DNA from: Candidatus Rokuibacteriota bacterium
GTDB taxonomy: Bacteria > Methylomirabilota > Methylomirabilia > Rokubacteriales > CSP1-6
NCBI GenBank assembly: GCA_016184365.1
Contig: JACPCW010000094.1
Span: 1 to 61,885 of the forward strand
Reading direction: 5' to 3'
Length of the DNA: 61,885 bases
Shown: in pieces, positions 1 to 8,719 of the stretch
Layout: every line of letters starts with the position of its first letter
Numbering within the stretch: the first letter of the stretch is position 1
Notes under the pieces: model-generated
What the model was told of the DNA's origin: nothing
What the model saw: the letters and a program-made list of their open reading frames with translations, nothing else
Database searches by the model: none
Translations under genes and position numbers: made by a program

Positions 1-264
1 TCCAGCGCTCAGCGCGCTCACCGCCGTCGCCCCGAGCGCCTTGCCGACCAGGCTCAGGGTCTGCCGCAGGCTCGCCCGCGCCGAGACGTCGGGCGCATCA
101 CCCCAGAGCAACGCCGCGAGCTTGTCGCGGGGCTGGGCGTGGCCGCCATGCAGCGCCAGATAGGCGAGCAACGCCTCGGCCTTGCGGGTGGGCAGACGAA
201 TGGCGGCACCCGAGTCCGCCTGCAGCTCGAACCCTCCCAGGAGCGTGAGGCGAATCGTCCCCAT
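1..264 (-). CDS. BTAD/AfsR-type transcriptional regulator, N-terminal part (cut by window edge)
   Basis: The reading frame starts at ATG 264 and runs off the left edge, so only the first 88 residues are visible. They form the winged-helix N-terminus typical of SARP/BTAD regulators: a beta-rich LTLLGGFEL start, then LPTRKAEALLAYLAL and LRQTLSLVGKALG. The segment is nearly identical to the start of the neighbouring regulator at 331-3550, so the two are tandem paralogues. The ATG has a GAGG ribosome-binding site conserved in both copies. In this family the domain is followed by a bacterial transcriptional activator domain and usually an AAA ATPase; those lie outside the window. DNA-binding regulation is inferred from the family; the target is unknown. 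Confidence 0.75.
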   Translation of the reverse strand, partial: MGTIRLTLLGGFELQADSGAAIRLPTRKAEALLAYLALHGGHAQPRDKLAALLWGDAPDVSARASLRQTLSLVGKALGATAVSALSAG

Positions 265-336
265 TCGGGCCTCAATCGCGCGCGTTCCGCGCTGCCAGCT
301 CCGACCGGCGCTCTCCAGAAAGACGTGCAACTATAC
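1..336. repeat. Duplicated regulator 5' end, copy A
   Basis: About 330 bp that match 3287-3620 with only scattered substitutions and a net 2-nt length difference. The repeat runs from a TATAGTTGC motif through the leader, ribosome-binding site and first 88 codons of a BTAD regulator, and probably continues past the window edge. In this copy the TATAG also supplies the stop codon (331-333) of the upstream paralogue. Confidence 0.85.
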
Positions 337-3300
337 CTCCTCGCGTCGCTCGAGGTGGTGTCCGAGGTGCGCCAGACCCAGCGCGCGCAGGAGCGCGCGC
401 GCGTCCGCCCGATGCCGTCCGGCCCGGTGCCGGTTCCCGCCGGCGGATACCAGCGTGGCCAGATCCAGGTGTGTGCGAGCCGCCTCGAAACGGGCGCCGG
501 ACGACCGAAACGTCTCGAGCGCGCCGGCGAACGACGCCTCCGCCTCGGACAGCGTTCCCCTGGCAAACGCAAGGCGCCCGAGGCCGCGCTGCGCCATGCC
601 GACGCCGTAGGCGAACTCGACCTCGGTCGAGACGGTCAGCCCGAGCTGGAAGCACCTCCGAGCATCCTCCATCCGTCCCGCCACCAGGTACGCCTCGCCC
701 AGGAAGACCGCGAACCAGCCCCAGCCCGGCCGAAAGCCCGAGCGGCCGAACGCTTCGACCGAACTCCTCGAGGATGGGAATAGCGTCGGCCGCGTTGCCG
801 GCTTCGAGGTAGGCGTAGCCCAGGAATCCCCGGGCTTGCAGCGTGCAGGCCGGCTCCGGCGCAATGGCGAGCGCCTGCCGGCAGGCGTCGATGGCCGCGT
901 CCGTCCGACGGTTCAACGCCTGGATCCACCCTGTGGTGAAGAGCGCGTACGCTTCCACCCAGCGGTCGCCGGCCGCCCGGGCCGCCGTGAGCGCGGAGGC
1001 GAGCGCGTCGAGCCCTCGATCGAACCGTCCAACGAAACCATGATTGATCGCCGTCGCCCAGTAGGCCATGCCGTGCCATCTCCGCTCCGTCGTCGATGCG
1101 AGGCAGAGGACCGCCCGCCGCGCGTGGCGCAGCCCCTCCCGCGGCCGCCCGATCCAGAAACAGCCGCGGGAGAGTTCGTAGAGCGTCTTTCCTTTCGTGG
1201 CCCGGTCTCGAGCTCGATCGGAACAATCGCGGGCGCGCGCGAGGTAGGGCGCGGCCCGCGCGTGGTCGCCGACGAGGTTGTGGAAGTAGCCCAGCCAGAA
1301 ATAGAACCCGCCGGTCACTCCCGGATCTCCCACGCGCGCGGCCACGGGCTCGGCGGCAGCCAGTCGCTCGAGCGCCTCGGTGTAGCGCAGCAGACACAAC
1401 AAGGATTGGGCCAGCAGCACCAGATGTTCGACCGTCGCCCGATCGCGCCGATCCGGCGGCAGCTTCCTGGCGGCGTCGAGCGCCTGCTCGAGGGCGGCGA
1501 CCGCTTCGCTGTGGGCGTACCTTTTCGCCGCAGTCTCCGCAAGGCGCCCGAGATAGTGCGAGGCCCGGTCCGCGTCGTCGGTCCGCGAGTAGTGGAAGGC
1601 GAGCTGGTCGCAGACGTCCTCCAGATGATCCTGGTGGACGACCTCGAGCGCGCGCGCCACGGCGCCGTGCAGCAGCCGGCGTCGTTGGGCCGGGAGCGTG
1701 CCATACGCGACCTCGCGAACGACGTCATGGCTGAACTCGAATTGCTCACCCGCCGCACGGAGAATGCCCCGGCCCACCAGCTCCTCCACGCTGCGGGCTG
1801 CGTCCTCCGGCGCAAGACCGGCGGCGCGGGCGAGGAGATCGAACTCGAACGCGCGTCCGATGACGGCGGCCACGGTGGCCAGCTCGCCCGCGCCCTGGCG
1901 GAGGCGGTCCAGTCGCCGGCCGACGACCTCCTCGACCCGCCGCGGCACCGGGATGCGGTCGCCGGTGGCGACGTGCGGGCCGTCGCGCAGCGCTCGCATG
2001 ATCTCCACGGCGACGAACGGGTTGCCCTGGCTGACCTCCCACACGTCGGCGGCGATCCGCTCCAGCGCGGCCTCGGCGGTCCCGGCGAGCGCCAGCGTGC
2101 GCACGAGCATGGCGATCTCGGCCTGGGACAGGGGCCCCAGCGTCAGCCGGCGCCCCAGGTTCTCGTGTTCGATCTCGTGGAGCGTCTGCCGCAGCACCGC
2201 GGCGTCGGGCAACTCCTCCTCGCGCGCGGTCACGACCAGCAGCACTCGCCGATCGGCGAGACGACGGCCGAGGAAGGCGAGCAGCCGGAGGCTCATGTCG
2301 TCGGCCCAGTGGAGGTCCTCGAGGACCACGAGCAGCGGCTGGTTGGCTGCGAGCGCTCGGACAAGGCCGAGGATCGCGTCGAAGAGCCGGTGCAGTTCGG
2401 AGGTGGGCGCGGTGGGCGCGCCGGCATCGGTCAGCTCCGGCAGCAAGCGCCCGAGCTCGTCGCGCCCCGAGGGGCCGAGCGCGGCCAGGAGGGTCGGATC
2501 GTCGGTCAGGCGCGCCGTCCGGAAGGCCTCGATCCACGGGCCGAACGGCAAGATCCGCTCGGTCTCGTGAGCGTGACCGAGCAGGAGACGGGTCCCCTCG
2601 GTGGTGGCGTGCGCCGCGAACGTCGCCACCAGGAGGCTCTTACCGATCCCCGTTTCCCCGACCACGGCAACGACGTGTCCCTCGCCGCGCGCCGCTCGCT
2701 CGAGGGACGCTTCGAGAACAGCCAGTTCGGCGCTGCGCCCGGTCAGCGTGCGCGTGCGGGTCAACCGGTCGAGAGGGGACGAGAGGGACGGGGCGGCCTC
2801 GGCGGCCGCGCCGCGGAGCGCCGGTCCGCGGAGGATGCGCTGATAGAGGTCGCGCGTCTCCGGCTCGGGCTCTGCGCCGAACTCGCGCTGGAGCGCGGCG
2901 ACGCACGCCTCGTACTGGCGGAGCGCCGCCGCCCGGCGCCCACTCCGCGCGTAGAGACGCATGAGCGTGCGGTGCGCGGCCTCCTGCAGAGGATCGAGCG
3001 CGAGCAGCCGGAGCGCGGCCTGGATCGCCCGCTCGTCGTCGCCCTGCCGGCTCCAGTGGGCCAGCAGCCGCGCCTGGACCTCAACGGCCAGCTCCCGTAG
3101 ACGCTCGCGCGCCTCCAGCAGCCACTCCTCGAAGAGCGGCTCGCTGATCGCGAGCCCGGCCAGCAAGTCTCCCCGGTAGACCCGCGCGGCCCGCTCGAGC
3201 GCCTCCGGTGCGCCGGCCGCCACCGCGCTCTCGAACTCGATGACGTCGATCTCGACGCCGGCGGGATCGAACCTCACCGTGCGCGGTCCGGCGCTCAGCG

Positions 3301-3550
3301 CGCTCACCGCCGTCGCCCCGAGCGCCTTGCCGACCAGGCTCAAGGTCTGCCGCAGGCTCGCCCGCGCCGAGACGTCGGGCGCATCGCCCCAGAGCAACGC
3401 AGCGAGTTTGTCGCGGGGCTGGGCGTGGCCGCCCTGCAGCGCCAGATAGGCGAGCAGCGCCTCGGCCTTGCGGGTGGGCAGAAGAGTGGCGGCGCCCGAG
3501 TCCGCCTGGAGCTCGAACCCTCCCAGGAGCGTGAGGCGAATCCTTCCCAC
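331..3550 (-). CDS. BTAD/AfsR-type regulator with AAA ATPase and TPR-like C-terminus (frameshifted)
   Basis: Large transcriptional regulator of about 1070 residues. Order: winged helix (1-95), bacterial transcriptional activator domain (95-240), AAA/NACHT-like ATPase with Walker A GETGIGKS near residue 295 and Walker B LLVVLEDLHWAD near 405, then a helical TPR-like region from about 650. The start is taken at GTG 3550 because it aligns with the ATG of the tandem paralogue and has the same GAGG site; the frame also opens further up at ATG 3622. Near 755-765 the coding frame shifts by one base: homologous sequence (VEAFGRSGFRPGW, GEAYLVAGRMEDARR) continues in another frame to a TAG at 331. Without correction the protein would read arginine-rich nonsense to 272. 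One surplus G in a GGAGTTCGG run would explain it, as a sequencing error or a real mutation. Confidence 0.8.
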
Positions 3551-3620
3551 TCGTGCCTCGTCGCGCGCGTCCTGCGATGCCAGCCCGGAACGGCGCTCTC
3601 CAAGGGTCGCGCAACTATAC
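3287..3620. repeat. Duplicated regulator 5' end, copy B
   Basis: Second copy of the repeat at 1-336, covering the leader and the first part of the regulator gene at 331-3550. Sequence upstream of TATAG (beyond 3620) is unrelated to that of copy A, so the duplication boundary lies here. The shared TATAGT could act as a -10 element for both genes, but no convincing -35 is present. Confidence 0.85.
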
Positions 3621-3778
3621 ATCGGCCCGGCGGTTTCCGGCCGGTTGCGTTCTTGTGACGCCCGTTCCGGTACGAGCGCGCCATGACCTACGTCATCCCG
3701 GGCTGCGTGTCATTCGGCAGGAGGCGACCCGGCGCGTGACCGCCGGTGAACCCCTTTTTGGGTTTTTCACCCTCAGTT

Positions 3779-3880
3779 GTCGAGGGCGTCATGATCTCCG
3801 ATGCGCGCCCCATCGCGGACCTCCGCCGGGAGATCGATCGCCTGCTGGCTGGCGGCAAGACGGAGGCCGGAGCCCGGTGA
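3779..3880 (+). pseudogene. Orphan 3' tail of a DsbA-like gene (copy 1)
   Basis: These bases encode VEGVMISDARPIAD, then LRREIDRLLAGGKT and a TGA stop at 3878-3880. They are nearly identical at DNA level to the last 90 bases of the intact DsbA-like gene at 7168-8016 (from 7924). No matching upstream part (CXXC motif, helical domain) exists before it, so it is a detached gene end. The rest of the 3623-3931 gap shows no gene. A small hairpin with a T-run (GTGAACCC/GGGTTTTTCAC, about 3746-3770) precedes the fragment and might be an old terminator. Confidence 0.75.
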
Positions 3881-3931
3881 CCGACGTGGCGGCTGGGTGC
3901 TGGCGGCCGCGATCGCTCGAGTGACGCCCCG

Positions 3932-4267
3932 TCAGTAAATGCACGCGTCGAGGATCGACAGGGCCTCCTCCAGGACCTCCGTCGGCGCCCTGCCGATTCG
4001 CCGCGCGTTTCGCGCCCGGAAGTCGATCGATTTCATCTGCTCGACCATCACGAAGCCGGTCACGTCGTGGCCTTCGGGGATCGGCACGTGGAAGGGGAAG
4101 TCACGGCCCGTGCGTGTGATGGGACAGGCGATGCAAAGGCCCGTGTGCCTGTTGAAGAGGTCGTTGCTGACGATGAGCGCGGGACGACGCCCGCGCTGCT
4201 CGTGACCCGACTGCGGGTCGAAGGTGAGCGCGACGAAGTCGCCTTTCATCGGGACGTACGCGGCCAC
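3932..4267 (-). CDS. mazF: MazF/PemK-family endoribonuclease toxin
   Basis: 111 residues with the PemK/MazF fold signatures: KGDFVALTFDPQSGHEQRGRRP near the start, ALIVSNDLFN, then CIACPITRT and VMVEQMKSID. In this family GHEQ-GRRP and the ITRT segment form the mRNA-cleavage site, and the toxin cuts mRNA at short sequences when free of antitoxin. The start is the GTG at 4267, directly abutting the antitoxin stop, which gives the usual MAAYVP-type N-terminus; an internal ATG at 4249 would cut into the first beta strand. Translational coupling to the upstream antitoxin is inferred from the zero-base spacing. Confidence 0.9.
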   Translation of the reverse strand: MAAYVPMKGDFVALTFDPQSGHEQRGRRPALIVSNDLFNRHTGLCIACPITRTGRDFPFHVPIPEGHDVTGFVMVEQMKSIDFRARNARRIGRAPTEVLEEALSILDACIY

Positions 4268-4516
4268 CTACCACACCTCTCGCCCGACGGGGCGACCCCA
4301 GCTGAGTTCGCTCGGCTTGTACTTCTTCGGGATCCGGCTCACCAGTTTTCGCAAGTCGTGGCCGCCACGGACGCGGCGGATGGGCCTCACGATGACGGTA
4401 CCCTTGTGTACGGCCACGTCCACCACGTCCCCGACCTCAATCTGCGCATCGGAGAGCAGTGCCCTGCTCAGCCGAAGCCCTTGACTATTGCCCCACTTCT
4501 GAATCTTGGTGATCAT
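4268..4516 (-). CDS. mazE: MazE/AbrB-family antitoxin
   Basis: 82 residues. The N-terminal half is an AbrB/MazE swapped-hairpin DNA-binding domain (KIQKWGNSQGLRLSRALL, then VGDVVDVAVHKGTVIVRP). The C-terminal tail (KLVSRIPKKYKPSEL) is the part that in the family wraps around and blocks the toxin. It is the first gene of a two-gene operon with mazF, and such antitoxins normally autorepress their promoter. An AGGCGGC Shine-Dalgarno-like stretch lies just upstream of ATG 4516. Whether the pair acts in stress response, phage defence or only stabilises the locus cannot be read from sequence. Confidence 0.88.
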   Translation of the reverse strand: MITKIQKWGNSQGLRLSRALLSDAQIEVGDVVDVAVHKGTVIVRPIRRVRGGHDLRKLVSRIPKKYKPSELSWGRPVGREVW

Positions 4517-4585
4517 CGTGCCGCCTCCTTGAGGCTACTCCGAGTATAGCCGCCGAGGATTCCCGCGATCTTCATCGTTCTTCGC

Positions 4586-4740
4586 CTACTCGGGAAGAAC
4601 CGCGACCGCGGAGAATCGTTGCCTTCCGAGAAACGCGATGAGGCGCTGGCTCATCACATCCGCCCAATGCATATCCTCGAGCAGCAGAACCAGCGGCTGT
4701 CCGGCGGCGAGCCGGGAGACCAGCTGGCTCACGCCGACGC
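4586..4740 (-). pseudogene. Remnant of a BTAD/LuxR-type AAA ATPase
   Basis: Minus-strand translation gives SQLVSRLAAGQPLVLLLED followed by MHWADVMSQRLIAFLGR, matching the Walker B region of the regulator at 331-3550 (QPLLVVLEDLHWADDMSLRL). It then degenerates and stops at 4586. Nothing else of such a gene is found around it, so this is a roughly 50-residue relic of a third regulator. It lies antisense to, and directly against, the 5' end of the surface-protein gene read from the plus strand. Confidence 0.7.
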
Positions 4741-7171
4741 CGAAGGCGTGCTGCTGGAGCTCGTCCTCCCCGCAGGCGTGCAGTGGGAACTGGGGGAGCC
4801 GATTCCGCCCCCGCCAGCGCCCGAGGACGTCGACCCGACCCTCTGGGAGGCGGCGCTCGCCCATTTCCCCCTGGCGACCGAGACGATCACCGAGTTCGAG
4901 ACCGACACTCTTGTCGAGAAGTGCTGCAACGCCTCTGGAGGGTTTTTCTTCGAGCGCCTCAAGATCGCGATCCCGACGGTCACGCTCAAGATCCTGGTGC
5001 CGCACGTGCCCGCGGGCGCCGTCGCGACGCTTCCCGTGAAGATCGTCGTTCCGCCCGGCGTCCCGTTGCTGCCGGGGAACATTCTGCCGATCCGCTCGTC
5101 CATACAGACGCTGTTCACGCCTGACATCCACCGCTCGTGCCCCGGTCACGACACGCCAGACGAGGACCCCAAGGATTGCCTCCGCGACGCGCTCGGCGCG
5201 GCGGTTAGCTGCCTGGGCTTGATCCCCGGCGTTGGATGCGCGGGGATTTTCTTTAGCGTCTGGGGCTCGCAGGCGGGTGCGTGTAGCGCGGCGGGAGGAG
5301 GAGCAGACGAAAAAGCAAGCTGGTTGGCCACGACGATGCTCGGCCTTTTTAACGGCTTGGCCCAATGCTTTGTGAAGGAAACGGTCCTCGGGAAGATAAT
5401 CGACGGCGCGCTGTGCCTGAAGGGCTGGAAAGACGCTTTCGACAGCTGCCGCAAGAAGCCGCCGGGCAGGGATCGCGACATCGTCATCGTGGGGTCCTTC
5501 GACCCGAACGCCAAGGTCGGCGCCGGCGGGGAGGGCGCCGAGCTGCGGATCTCCGGCGAGGAGCCGCTGCCCTACGCGATCTTCTTCGAGAACCTCGAGA
5601 CCGCCACCGCGGCCGCCCAGCACGTGATCGTTGTCGATCAGCTCGACGCGGCCAGGCTCGACCTGGCGACCTTCGAGCTGGGCCCGATCCGGGTCGGTGA
5701 CCGGGAGATCGTGCCGCCGCCGGGCCTGGCGCAGTACACGACGGACGTGGACCTCAGGCCCGGGCAGCCGCTGATCCTTCGGGTGGAGGCCGGGCTCGAC
5801 GCGAGCACCGGGGTGGCGACCTGGCGGTTCACCTCGCTCGACCCCGACACGGGCCTGCCGACCGAGGACCCGCTGGCCGGCTTCCTGCCGCCCAACCGCC
5901 AGCCGCCCGAAGGTGCTGGCAGCGTGATCCTCATCGTGAAGCCGCGACCGGGCCTGGCGCCGAACACGCAGATCTGCAACCAGGCGCGCATCGTGTTCGA
6001 CGTCAACGAGCCGATCGACACCGACGTGTGGTGCAACACGATCGGGCTCGACACGACGCCGCCCGTGACGATCGCCAGCGCCGACCCGGCGCCGAACGCC
6101 CACGGGTGGAACAAGACGGACGTGACGGTGACGCTGACCGCGACCGACGAGGCCGGCGGGTCCGGCGTGAAGGAGATCGTCTGGACGCTCGCGGGCGCGG
6201 GCACCGGCGGCGCCACCAGCCCGGGCAGCACCGCGACCATCCCGATCACGGCCGAGGGCGAGACGACGGTCAGCTACTTCGCGCGTGACAACGCGGGGAA
6301 CGCGGAGGGCGCGAAGACGCTCACCGTGCGGATCGACAAGACGCCCCCGGTGATCACCGGCTCCCGCAGCCCGGACGCGAACGCCCACGGGTGGAACAAC
6401 ACGGACGTGACGGTGAGCTTCGCCTGCAGCGATGGGCTGTCGGGCATCGACACCTGCGGCCCGACGCCGCAGGTCGTGAGCGGTGAAGGCGTGGACCAGG
6501 CGCGCGAAGCTGCCGCGGTCGACAAGGCGGGCAACACGGCCTCGGCGTCGGTCGGCGGCATCAACATCGACAAGACGCCGCCGGTGGTCATCGGCTCCCG
6601 CAACCCGGAGCCGAACGCCTTCGGCTGGAACAACACGGACGTCACGGTGAGCTTCGCCTGCAGCGACGGCCTCTCGGGCATCGACACGTGCGGCCCGACG
6701 CCACAGGTCGTGAGCGCTGAGGGCGCGGGCCAGGCGCGCTCGGCCATGGCCGCGGACAGGGCGGGGAACACCGCATCCGCGACGGTCGCTGGCATCAACA
6801 TCGACAAGACGCCGCCGAGCATCGCGGGTCTGCCGGCGCCGGACTGCGCGCTCTGGCCGCCCGACCACAAGCTCGTCGAGGTCGCCAAAGTGGCGGCGAG
6901 CGACGGTCTCTCGGGCCTCGCCAACTCGCTGGGGCTCGCCGTCAGCAGCAACGAGCCCGTGCTCGGGGTCGGCGACGGGCACCACGCGCCCGACTGGGTC
7001 GTCACCATGACGAGCGACAGCAGCGGCACGATCCAGCTCCGGCGCGAGCGGTCGGGCGCCGGCAACGGCCGCGTCTACACGATGGACGCGTCCGCGAGCG
7101 ACCGGGCGGGCAACCTGGCTGCGGCCGCCGCGCAGTGCAAGGTGCCGCACGATCAGGGGCGCAGGCGATGA
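4619..7171 (+). CDS. Putative secreted/surface protein with bacterial Ig-like repeats; 5' end rearranged
   Basis: The open frame is about 850 codons, but the first 40-45 lie antisense to an ATPase relic and look artificial; recognisable protein begins around GVLLELVLPAGVQW (4750). Parts in order: a cysteine-containing hydrophobic segment near residues 190-275; a GSFDPNAK-type domain (about 295-480, ending with CNQARIVFDVNEPIDTD) common in large bacterial secreted proteins; four Ig-like modules starting TTPPV/DKTPPV and containing W-N-TDVTV-SFACSDG; a closing module with the LWPPDHKLVEV motif. No signal peptide is visible, so the original 5' end has probably been lost. Surface adhesion or matrix function is a family guess. 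The stop overlaps the DsbA-like start (ATGA). Confidence 0.65.
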   Translation: MPSEKRDEALAHHIRPMHILEQQNQRLSGGEPGDQLAHADAEGVLLELVLPAGVQWELGEPIPPPPAPEDVDPTLWEAALAHFPLATETITEFETDTLVEKCCNASGGFFFERLKIAIPTVTLKILVPHVPAGAVATLPVKIVVPPGVPLLPGNILPIRSSIQTLFTPDIHRSCPGHDTPDEDPKDCLRDALGAAVSCLGLIPGVGCAGIFFSVWGSQAGACSAAGGGADEKASWLATTMLGLFNGLAQCFVKETVLGKIIDGALCLKGWKDAFDSCRKKPPGRDRDIVIVGSFDPNAKVGAGGEGAELRISGEEPLPYAIFFENLETATAAAQHVIVVDQLDAARLDLATFELGPIRVGDREIVPPPGLAQYTTDVDLRPGQPLILRVEAGLDASTGVATWRFTSLDPDTGLPTEDPLAGFLPPNRQPPEGAGSVILIVKPRPGLAPNTQICNQARIVFDVNEPIDTDVWCNTIGLDTTPPVTIASADPAPNAHGWNKTDVTVTLTATDEAGGSGVKEIVWTLAGAGTGGATSPGSTATIPITAEGETTVSYFARDNAGNAEGAKTLTVRIDKTPPVITGSRSPDANAHGWNNTDVTVSFACSDGLSGIDTCGPTPQVVSGEGVDQAREAAAVDKAGNTASASVGGINIDKTPPVVIGSRNPEPNAFGWNNTDVTVSFACSDGLSGIDTCGPTPQVVSAEGAGQARSAMAADRAGNTASATVAGINIDKTPPSIAGLPAPDCALWPPDHKLVEVAKVAASDGLSGLANSLGLAVSSNEPVLGVGDGHHAPDWVVTMTSDSSGTIQLRRERSGAGNGRVYTMDASASDRAGNLAAAAAQCKVPHDQGRRR
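6332..6799 (+). repeat. Two tandem 234-bp Ig-like module repeats
   Basis: Units at 6332-6565 and 6566-6799 each encode 78 residues (IDKTPPV, GWNNTDVTVSFACSDG, GIDTCGPTPQVVS, AGNTAS). They are nearly identical to each other at DNA level, while the flanking modules are diverged. This indicates recent in-frame duplication inside the surface-protein gene. The third IDKTPP at 6800 starts the divergent closing module. Confidence 0.85.
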
Positions 7172-8016
7172 GCGCCGGGACGGGTGATCGTGCGGCCGGG
7201 CTCGCGCGGGCCCTTAGGCTGGGCTCGAAGGTCGCGGCGTTGACCGCCGTCGTCCTCCTGGTGGCGGGCGCGGCGCCGGCCGGGGGCCAGTCGCCCCCGG
7301 CCACGAAGGAGGACGTGCGCGCGCTCGAGGGCGCAGTCGAGCGCCTGAGGGGCGAGCTCGACGGGATCAGGGGAGAGTTGCGTCTGATCCGCGACCTGCT
7401 GGGCCAGCAGCGGCCGGCCCAGGCGCCGCCGGCGACACCAGCCGTCGCGAAGGTCTCGCTGGCGGGCGCCGCCGCCTCCCTCGGTCGGGCCGAGGCTCCC
7501 GTGGTCCTGGACGAGTTCTCCGACTACCAGTGTCCCTTCTGCAAGCGGTTCTCGGACACGACGCTCGCCCTGCTCAAGAAGGACTACATCGACACGGGCA
7601 AGCTCCGGTACGTGTTCCGCGATTTCCCGCTCGACCAGATCCATCCGCACGCCCGGCAGGCGGCGGAGGCCTCGCGTTGCGCCGGCGACCAGGGCCGGTA
7701 CTGGGAGATGCACGACGTGATCTTCCGGAACCAGCGCGCGCTGCAGGCTGCGAAGCTCAAGGAGTACGCCGAGAGGCTGGGCCTCGACACCGCGGCGTTT
7801 GGCCACTGCCTCGACAGCGGCAAGCACCGCGCCGCCGTCCAGCGGGACTACGAGGAAGGCCTGAAGATCGGAGTGCAGGGGACGCCGGCGTTCGTCGTCG
7901 GCCCGCCGGGCACTGACGACGCCGTCGAGGGCGTCATGATCTCCGGTGCGCGCCCCATCGCGGACTTCCGCCGGGAGATCGATCGCCTGCTGGCGGGAGG
8001 AAAGACGGTCAGGTAG
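7168..8016 (+). CDS. DsbA-family thiol:disulfide oxidoreductase, membrane-anchored or periplasmic
   Basis: 282 residues from ATG 7168, which overlaps the previous stop as ATGA; an upstream start at 7135 is in frame but less likely. A hydrophobic signal/anchor (about residues 22-42, ending APAGGQ) is followed by a short coiled coil (EDVRALEGAVERLRGEL) and a thioredoxin-fold domain with DYQCPFCKRF, so the redox motif is C122-P-F-C125, and GTPAFVVG as the cis-proline loop. The split with an inserted helical part (HARQAAEASRCAGDQ) is typical of DsbA/Thioredoxin_4 proteins. The likely role is disulfide formation or exchange in exported proteins, possibly the cysteine-containing Ig repeats encoded just upstream. 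Its last 90 bases recur at 3779-3880 and 8526-8649. Confidence 0.85.
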   Translation: MSAGTGDRAAGLARALRLGSKVAALTAVVLLVAGAAPAGGQSPPATKEDVRALEGAVERLRGELDGIRGELRLIRDLLGQQRPAQAPPATPAVAKVSLAGAAASLGRAEAPVVLDEFSDYQCPFCKRFSDTTLALLKKDYIDTGKLRYVFRDFPLDQIHPHARQAAEASRCAGDQGRYWEMHDVIFRNQRALQAAKLKEYAERLGLDTAAFGHCLDSGKHRAAVQRDYEEGLKIGVQGTPAFVVGPPGTDDAVEGVMISGARPIADFRREIDRLLAGGKTVR

Positions 8017-8525
8017 CGTCGGGCCGTCGGAACCACCACGCGTCCCAACCGCGTGAAGCGGCCGACGAGATCACCAACGAGGCGGCGGCCGGCCTCGTCG
8101 AGGGCTCGGGTCCAGCCGAGCGCCGCGAAGCTGTGACGCCACGTGAAGCGCGCGCAGGCCTTGTCGTACGATGGCCGCATGCCCTCAGCGGACGAGCGCG
8201 CGGAACGCCGGCGAGGGGCTCCGTTCCTCGCTGACGCGGGCTGACGTCGTCCTTCCCCTCCATCGCGACTCTCGTTCCCCTCGTTACAGCGCGGACAACG
8301 GGGCAGTCGAGCGCGAAGTTTCGGAGCGGCGGAGAGAGCTGCGCGGACCGGCGCAGAGTAGACTGCGCGCTCGACGGCCATGGCCCCCAGGTGGGCTCAG
8401 CGCGCGGGCCGTGACAATGCCGGGAAGGTGCCAAGCCGACACCATCCCTGACCATCGGAAGCCCAATCCCGGCGCGCTACGAGCCATCCGTCGGTCGGAA
8501 CTACGCGCCGAGGCGCCGGTGGTCG
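8017..8525. other. Non-coding or decayed stretch
   Basis: No reading frame here resembles a known protein and codon use looks random in all frames. It separates the intact DsbA-like gene from a third copy of its 3' end and is probably gene debris. I see no terminator, promoter or RNA I can support. Confidence 0.5.
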
Positions 8526-8649
8526 GCGTTCGTCGTCGGCACGCGAGGCCCGGGCGACGTCGTCATCGAAGGCCTGATGATCGTCGGCGCGGGCCCCATC
8601 GCCGATTTCCGCCGCGAGATCGATCGTCTGCTGACCGGCAGCACACACC
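8526..8649 (+). pseudogene. Orphan 3' tail of a DsbA-like gene (copy 2)
   Basis: Encodes AFVVGTRGPGDVVIEGLMI followed by PIADFRREIDRLLTG, matching the C-terminus of the intact gene at 7168-8016 from its cis-proline loop on. It is more diverged than copy 1 (3779-3880), its stop has been lost, and the upstream two thirds of a dsbA-like gene are absent. It is a decayed gene end lying 0.5 kb after the intact paralogue. Confidence 0.7.
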
Positions 8650-8719
8650 GTGACGCCTCGCGCCGTCGTCGCCGTGCGCGACGAGAAGGATGGTCGATCG
8701 TGCGGTCGACCGTCGCCCG

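Noticed and set aside
836..3100. A 754-codon plus-strand frame opposite the BTAD regulator
   Set aside because: Antisense shadow; the minus strand has clear Walker motifs and domains.
3745..3770. Rho-independent terminator before the dsbA tail
   Set aside because: The stem is short and interrupted, and no gene ends just upstream on the plus strand; mentioned only as possible debris.
6332..6799. Possible CRISPR-like or satellite repeat
   Set aside because: The 234-bp units are in-frame protein modules without spacers; no CRISPR array was seen anywhere in the window.
4586..7150. An 854-codon minus-strand frame opposite the surface protein
   Set aside because: Only its last 50 codons resemble a protein (ATPase relic); the rest is antisense to Ig-like repeats.
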